The position numbers and the translations under genes are program-made. DNA of 14,542 nucleotides from Deltaproteobacteria bacterium (GTDB lineage Bacteria; Desulfobacterota; Binatia; DP-6). The notes below the pieces were generated by a model. The model was given only the letters and a program-made list of their open reading frames with translations. It was not told where the DNA came from and did no database searches. The stretch's first letter is position 1, and each line of letters begins with the position of its first letter. Positions 7,032 through 14,542 of the stretch are shown piece after piece. Location: NCBI GenBank assembly GCA_005879245.1, contig VBLA01000035.1, positions 1 through 14,542 on the forward strand, read 5' to 3'.

Positions 7032-8264
7032 TCACATGGGCAGATCATTCACGCTGAAGATCGCGGACAGCATGGAGATCACGATGAAGCCGATGCCGAG
7101 GCCCATGACCAGGATGAGCACAGGTTCGAGCAGGCGCGTGAACTGCTGCACCTGTACCCGGACCTCTCGGTCGAAATGGTCGGCGACGCGGAGCAGCAGC
7201 TCGTCCAGGCGGCCGGTCTCCTCTCCCACCGCGATCATCTGGATGGCGAGGGCCGGCATGACGCCCGAGCGCGCGAGCGGGTCGGCAACCCCGGCGCCCT
7301 CGCGCACGCCGATCTCCACCTCACCGAGCGCGCGGCTGATCACCTGGTTGCCGACGATCTCCTTGACGATGCCGAGTGCCTGCAGCATGGGGACACCGCT
7401 CTTGAGGAGCGTGCCGAGCGTGCGCGCGACGCGGGCGACCTCCATCTTGCGGAGCAGCGGTCCGAGCAACCACATGCGGAGGCGCCACGCGTCCCAGCTG
7501 TACCGCCCACGCGGCGTGCGGATCGAGTAGCGCACGGCCCCGACCACCGCACCGACCGTCCCGAGGAGCGCCCACCAGTACGCGCGCAGCAGATCCGAGA
7601 AGCCGAGCACGATCCGCGCCTGCAACGGCAGCGCGCGCCCCATGTCGGTGAAGAGCGCGGAGAATTTCGGCAGCACGTAGACGAGCAGGACCGTCACCGA
7701 GAGGCCCATCGCCCCGGTGAGCAGCACCGGGTAGGTGAGCGCCGAGCGGACCTCGTCGCGCAGCTCCTGTGCGCTCTCGAGGTACTCGGTCAGGCGCTGG
7801 AGGACGGTGTCGAGGAACCCTCCGACCTCGCCCGCGCGGATCATGTTCACGTAGAGCGGAGGGAAGACGCGGTGCTGGGCGAGCGCCTCGGCAAGCGATT
7901 TGCCACCCTGCACGGCGTGCAGCACCTCGCTCACGATGCGCTTCAGCTCGGGATTGTCCGCGAGTTCCGCGAGCGTGGCGAGACTGCGATCGAGCGGCAG
8001 GCCCGCCGAGGAGAGCGCCGCCAGCTCCTGCGTGAGCACCAAGAGGTCGCGATGGCGGACGCGTTGACGGCCGAAGCTGCGGAGCTGCGGGAGCGCCAAA
8101 CGGGCCGGCCGCAGCCGGGCTCCGTCACCGGAGGCGCCGATGTCGAGCGGAATCAGACCGCGGTCGTGCAGACGCGCGACGACTGCGGGTACCTCCGCGG
8201 CCTCGATCGTTCCTTCGACGACCTTGCCCTGCGGATCAACCGCGCGGTACTGGAACTGCGCCAA
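7032..8264 (-). CDS. gspF: T2SS inner-membrane protein GspF (TTG start)
   Basis: GspF is the polytopic platform protein that interacts with GspE and GspL. From the TTG at 8264-8262 it is 410 residues and begins (M)AQFQYRAVDPQGKVVEGTIE, the usual GspF opening. It has two copies of the T2SSF domain: about 71-194 (LVLTQELAALSSAGLPLDRSL, FPPLYVNMIRAGEVGGFLD) and about 274-396 (RVARTLGTLLKSGVPMLQAL, MPALAIQMIAVGEETGRLDE). Predicted membrane helices lie near 174-199, 228-246 and 378-404. An in-frame GTG at 8300 would add 12 residues that do not look like the family and has no clear ribosome site, whereas GGGGAG precedes the TTG. The gene is separated from gspE by 295 bases, a gap that holds its own promoter candidate. 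Confidence 0.95.
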   Translation of the reverse strand: MAQFQYRAVDPQGKVVEGTIEAAEVPAVVARLHDRGLIPLDIGASGDGARLRPARLALPQLRSFGRQRVRHRDLLVLTQELAALSSAGLPLDRSLATLAELADNPELKRIVSEVLHAVQGGKSLAEALAQHRVFPPLYVNMIRAGEVGGFLDTVLQRLTEYLESAQELRDEVRSALTYPVLLTGAMGLSVTVLLVYVLPKFSALFTDMGRALPLQARIVLGFSDLLRAYWWALLGTVGAVVGAVRYSIRTPRGRYSWDAWRLRMWLLGPLLRKMEVARVARTLGTLLKSGVPMLQALGIVKEIVGNQVISRALGEVEIGVREGAGVADPLARSGVMPALAIQMIAVGEETGRLDELLLRVADHFDREVRVQVQQFTRLLEPVLILVMGLGIGFIVISMLSAIFSVNDLPM

Positions 8265-8275
8265 TCGATCTCCCC
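8262..8275 (-). promoter_or_regulatory. Ribosome binding site and TTG start of gspF
   Basis: GGGGAG at 8275-8270 lies five bases before TTG at 8264-8262. The residues after the TTG match the conserved GspF N-terminus, so both the signal and the protein family point to this rare start codon. Confidence 0.65.
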
Positions 8276-8343
8276 ACCCCGCACACCCATCCCGTCGCAC
8301 CCGCCTCTAGTCGATGGCTAAATCGCGGGAAAACCTCAAAAAT

Positions 8344-8372
8344 CATATACGTGAGCGCGGGCATCTTTTCAA
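8344..8372 (-). promoter_or_regulatory. Sigma70-type promoter candidate for gspF-G-H-I-J-K-L-M-N-D
   Basis: On the minus strand TTGAAA (8372-8367) is followed after exactly 17 bases by TATATG (8349-8344). An alternative -10, TATGAT (8347-8342), has a 19-base spacer. The hexamers sit in a noticeably AT-rich patch (about 8325-8372) in an otherwise GC-rich window. Transcription would start near 8337, giving a leader of about 73 bases to the gspF TTG. This would separate expression of the platform, pseudopilin and secretin genes from the ATPase gene. Read by eye only. Confidence 0.55.
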
Positions 8373-8412
8373 CTTCGACGGTACGGGGCACGGGGCCACC
8401 GACGAGCAGAGA

Positions 8413-8445
8413 TTAGACTCCCCGACCAGGCATCGCTTCACCTCC
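8413..8445 (-). other. Orphan Shine-Dalgarno with six-codon ORF in the gspE-gspF gap
   Basis: GGAGGTGA at 8445-8438 is a full match to the anti-Shine-Dalgarno. It is followed at good spacing by ATG (8433-8431), five more codons (MPGRGV in all) and TAA. It lies upstream of the promoter candidate, so it would be translated only from a transcript reading through from gspE. It could be a leader peptide, the remains of a gene start whose body was lost, or chance. The other 200 or so bases of the gap show no convincing coding sequence. Confidence 0.3.
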
Positions 8446-8559
8446 CAGGCGCACTCAGCGATCGAGGTCGGCAGACCGCTCAAGCCGATCACCCTGATGC
8501 ACGAGCCGGAGGAACGGGAGGCTCACCGCCTGGCCTCGGAGCCGGCCGAGCAGCCCCAG

Positions 8560-10166
<1,607 letters not shown>

Positions 10167-10178
10167 AGGGGACTTTCG

Positions 10179-10207
10179 AGCATACCCGCGCCCCACTGCA
10201 CCAGCAA
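10179..10207 (-). promoter_or_regulatory. Weak promoter candidate for gspE
   Basis: TTGCTG (10207-10202), a 17-base spacer, and TATGCT (10184-10179) lie just upstream of the gspE ATG at 10166. The predicted transcript start is about six bases before the ATG, i.e. nearly leaderless. That agrees with the lack of a visible Shine-Dalgarno there. The -35 match is poor, so this is tentative. Confidence 0.25.
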
Positions 10208-10234
10208 GCGCTGTCATTACGTCGCGGGGGCCCG

Positions 10235-10269
10235 TGCGCTGCTCGCGCGCCACGCGCGCTGCGCTGCTC
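10235..10269. repeat. 10-bp direct repeat upstream of gspE
   Basis: TGCGCTGCTC occurs at 10235-10244 and again at 10260-10269, 25 bases apart start to start. It lies 70-100 bases upstream of the gspE start codon. It might be a regulator site or a by-product of GC-rich low complexity. Confidence 0.3.
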
Positions 10270-10335
10270 CGATGCCCCCGGATCCCGTCGCCGCACGCTC
10301 ACGCGGGCGGCTCCCCTTGAATCGCTCGCGCTTCG

Positions 10336-10375
10336 CGCGCTCGGGGCGTGCCGAGCGCAGCCTGGCCGCGCTCGG
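10336..10375 (-). terminator. Strong inverted repeat with two alternative pairings, downstream of rmd
   Basis: GCGCTCGG (10337-10344) pairs perfectly with CCGAGCGC (10351-10358) across a 6-base loop. A second copy of CGCGCTCGG at 10367-10375 can pair with the same middle element across 8-9 bases. The element lies 47-86 bases after the rmd stop and before gspE, where the end of the sugar operon is expected. There is no U-run, so intrinsic termination is unproven; it may act as a transcript 3'-end stabiliser, or the two stems may be mutually exclusive. Confidence 0.4.
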
Positions 10376-10421
10376 CAGACGTCCAAGGTCTGGCGCGCAC
10401 CGGGTGTGCGAGGCCACCGCC

Positions 10422-11372
10422 CTAGACGCGCGCCCGCCAGTAGTCGAGGAGAGCGCCCAGCGTCTCGGTGAGAGGGATGCGCGGCCGCCAGCCGGTGTCG
10501 CGTGTCACCCGCGCATGGCTTCCGACAAGGCGTTCGAGGTCCTTGTCACGCCGGAGTGCCGGATCGACGTGCACCCGGACCGGCACACGGGCGTGCGTCC
10601 GCAGGATGGCGAGCACGTCGGCGACGCTCGCCCCTTCGCCGCTGCAGAGGTTGTAGGCCTCCCCGGCGCGCCCTCGTTCGAGGAGCGCCACGTAGCCCGC
10701 GGCGACGTCCCGTACGTCCGAGAAATCTCGCACCGGATCCATGTTGCCGATCCGGACGACGGCAGCCTTCCCCGCCTCGACCACCGCGATCTGCCGCGCG
10801 AGCGCGCTCGCCACGAAGGTCGGTGCCTGTCCCGGGCCGGTGTGGTTGAAGGGGCGCGCGCGCACCACGTCGAGATCATACGCGCGTGCCCACTGGTCCG
10901 CCGCCACGTCGGCCGCCGCCTTGCTGGCCCCGTAGACCGTGAGTGGACGCAGCGGCGCCTCTTCGTCGAGGGCCAGACTCCGCGTCCCGCCGGCGCCATA
11001 CACGCTGCTCGAGCTCGCGACCACGAGCCGTGCCCTGGGGGCGTGCGTCCGTACCGCCGCGAGCACGGCCAGCGTGCCGCCCAGGTTCACCCGGTACGCC
11101 GCGTGGGGATCGCGCTCCCCGTCCGGCACGAAGGAGAAGCCGGCCAGGTGCACGATGGCGTCGGGCGCGAGGTCGGCGACCAGCCGCGCGAACCCCGCCG
11201 CGTCCTCCAGGTCACCATCGTGGACTCCGATCCCGAGCAGGCCCGCGCCCGCCTCCGCCACCCGCGCTGGCCCGCCGCGCACGAGCCCGTGGACGTCGTC
11301 ACCCCGTGCACGGAGCGCCGCCGCGACGAACGGGCCGGCGAAGCCGGTGATGCCGGTCACCAGGACGCGCAT
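10422..11372 (-). CDS. rmd: GDP-4-dehydro-6-deoxy-D-mannose reductase (Rmd-type SDR)
   Basis: This is an extended short-chain dehydrogenase of 316 residues. It probably reduces GDP-4-keto-6-deoxymannose, the product of the adjacent Gmd, to GDP-D-rhamnose. The NAD(P)-binding motif is GITGFAG at 7-13. The catalytic serine is in the SSSSVYG region (about 120-123), and the YxxxK pair is Tyr147/Lys151 (VYGASK). The family signature PFNHTGPGQ lies near 174, followed by QIAVVEAGK, VRIGNMDPVRDFSDVRDV and a C-terminal TGWRPRIPLTETL. The PFNH.GPGQ and RDF.DVRD motifs are what distinguish Rmd from general epimerases. The ATG at 11372-11370 lies 15 bases after the gmd stop, with only a weak ribosome site. 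A related role, such as a GDP-6-deoxytalose-forming reductase, cannot be excluded. Confidence 0.82.
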   Translation of the reverse strand: MRVLVTGITGFAGPFVAAALRARGDDVHGLVRGGPARVAEAGAGLLGIGVHDGDLEDAAGFARLVADLAPDAIVHLAGFSFVPDGERDPHAAYRVNLGGTLAVLAAVRTHAPRARLVVASSSSVYGAGGTRSLALDEEAPLRPLTVYGASKAAADVAADQWARAYDLDVVRARPFNHTGPGQAPTFVASALARQIAVVEAGKAAVVRIGNMDPVRDFSDVRDVAAGYVALLERGRAGEAYNLCSGEGASVADVLAILRTHARVPVRVHVDPALRRDKDLERLVGSHARVTRDTGWRPRIPLTETLGALLDYWRARV

Positions 11373-11387
11373 GCCGCGTGGATCGCC

Positions 11388-13720
<2,333 letters not shown>

Positions 13721-13722
13721 GG

Positions 13723-14178
13723 CTACCGGTTCTTCGTCTGCCAGTCGAAGCCGATGCGGGGATCGTCGTACGGGAGACGCTCTTCGTCGGGATCGGCGGG
13801 ATCGTAGCGCTCGGTCGTGTGATAGAGGAGCACGCAGGGGTCGGCGCCGAGCACCCGGTAGCCGTGCGCGACGAGCGGGGGGATGGCGACCACGAGCGGC
13901 CGGCGCTCTCCCATGTAGAGCACCTCGGTCCGCTGGGCGGTCGGCGAGTTCGCGCGCAGGTCGTGCATGACGACCTGTGCCATGCCGGAGACGAAGAACC
14001 AGACGTCCCACTGCCGGCGGTGCCAGTGGAACGCCTTGATGACGCCCGGATAGGCGAGCGTCAAGGTCGACTGCCTGATCTCGCGGAAGACGGGTTCATC
14101 GTCCCGCACGATCTCGACCAGCAGCCCCCGGTCGTCGCTGTGAACGACGCACTCCTTGACGACGACTCCCTCGATCAT
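13723..14178 (-). CDS. rmlC: Short dTDP-4-dehydrorhamnose 3,5-epimerase-like cupin
   Basis: A 151-residue RmlC-family protein, shorter than classical RmlC (about 180). It begins [20 protein letters not shown], the usual 'D.RG...E' opening. [21 protein letters not shown] replaces the common GV.RG.H.Q.....K block, with His51 and His53 in the right place for the catalytic histidine. Later parts are [39 protein letters not shown] and [11 protein letters not shown]; the last two match the conserved RmlC C-terminus. By context it would epimerise the RmlB product at C3 and C5. Because of the short length and altered active-site block, a different dTDP-keto-sugar epimerase or isomerase is possible. 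The ATG overlaps the rmlA stop (ATGA), and two bases separate its stop from rmlB. Confidence 0.75.
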   Translation of the reverse strand: MIEGVVVKECVVHSDDRGLLVEIVRDDEPVFREIRQSTLTLAYPGVIKAFHWHRRQWDVWFFVSGMAQVVMHDLRANSPTAQRTEVLYMGERRPLVVAIPPLVAHGYRVLGADPCVLLYHTTERYDPADPDEERLPYDDPRIGFDWQTKNR

Positions 14179-14542
14179 CGCGGTTTCCGTGCCGTGCGGG
14201 GGCGCCGCGATCCCCGGGCCGGCGCCCCCGGCGGCAGGCGCGTGGCGGGGCCGTCGACGCGGTTGGCGCCGGTCCGGGCGACGAGGTTCCCGGCCCGGTG
14301 GAGCGAGGCGAACGTCCCCGCATCGGACCACCAGCCCTCCAGCACCTCGCACCACAACTCACCGCGCGCGAGGTACCAGTTGTTCACGTCGGTGATCTCC
14401 AGCTCACCCCGCGTCGAGGGCTTCAGTGTCCGGATCACATCGAACACGCGCGCATCGTACAGGTAAAGGCCGGTCACTGCATAGTCACTCTTCGGCCGGC
14501 GCGGCTTTTCCTCGATCGACACGACCCGCCCGCGGTCGAGCT
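14175..14542 (-). CDS. rmlA: Glucose-1-phosphate thymidylyltransferase, C-terminal part (5' end outside window)
   Basis: RmlA makes dTDP-glucose from glucose-1-phosphate and dTTP. Only about the last 121 codons are here; the frame is open at the right edge ([20 protein letters not shown]). Diagnostic blocks are [39 protein letters not shown] and [19 protein letters not shown], all in the order typical of RmlA. The usual 'DTGT' is here DAGT. After [11 protein letters not shown] the protein ends in a basic, proline-rich tail ([20 protein letters not shown]) that overlaps the start of the rmlC-like gene by four bases. The tail lacks the extra C-terminal helices of the long RmlA form, so this looks like the short form with an unusual tail. 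It would be the first visible gene of the sugar operon. Confidence 0.9.
   Translation of the reverse strand, partial: LDRGRVVSIEEKPRRPKSDYAVTGLYLYDARVFDVIRTLKPSTRGELEITDVNNWYLARGELWCEVLEGWWSDAGTFASLHRAGNLVARTGANRVDGPATRLPPGAPARGSRRPRTARKPR

Noticed and set aside
6125..7048. Extended 307-codon frame for gspH
   Set aside because: The first half is gspG read in another frame; the pseudopilin leader places the start at the GTG 6583.
8535..8550. Terminator after gspE
   Set aside because: Only a 5-bp stem (CTCGG/CCGAG) with no U-run; too weak in such GC-rich DNA.

Overview
The window is a GC-rich stretch from a diderm (outer-membrane) bacterium. Every gene I can support lies on the minus strand, so transcription runs from high to low coordinates. 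It holds a type II secretion system (T2SS) operon and, upstream of it, part of a nucleotide-sugar operon. Third-position GC bias, the T2SS and the protein styles suggest an environmental proteobacterial or deltaproteobacteria-like lineage (Binatota/Methylomirabilota-type genomes are also possible). That placement is only an impression from the sequence.

Nucleotide-sugar block (14542 down to 10422): rmlA (5' part outside the window), a short rmlC-like epimerase, rmlB, a stand-alone mannose-6-phosphate-isomerase-type cupin, gmd and rmd. Most genes overlap by 1-4 bases or are separated by 2-15. RmlA/B/C take glucose-1-phosphate to the dTDP-L-rhamnose branch, with RmlD not in the window. Gmd/Rmd take GDP-mannose to GDP-D-rhamnose. 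The products probably feed a surface polysaccharide. gmd carries an internal frameshifting deletion.

Spacer (10421-10167): a strong inverted repeat with two competing partners (10336-10375) lies downstream of rmd, then a 10-bp direct repeat, then a weak candidate promoter next to the gspE start.

T2SS block (10166 down to 1): gspE (broken), then a 295-bp gap with a good sigma70-type promoter and an orphan Shine-Dalgarno/mini-ORF, then gspF-G-H-I-J-K-L-M-(N/C)-D, mostly linked by ATGA/GTGA stop-start overlaps. The order E-F-G-H-I-J-K-L-M-N-D is the one I recall for the Xanthomonas xps cluster. GspE is the cytoplasmic ATPase, GspF/L/M the inner-membrane platform, GspG-K the pseudopilins, GspN/C the link to the outer membrane and GspD the secretin (only its first 308 codons are inside the window). 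Between gspN/C and gspD is a 10-bp perfect hairpin just ahead of the gspD ribosome binding site.

The most notable anomaly is a set of small internal losses in otherwise intact genes: about 32 codons plus a frame change in gspE, about 20 codons plus a frame change in gmd, and an apparently missing N-terminal membrane anchor at the gspM/gspN boundary. They may be real decay or assembly errors. I do not see a clearly new biological system; the rest is a recognisable T2SS and rhamnose-nucleotide neighbourhood with several local oddities.
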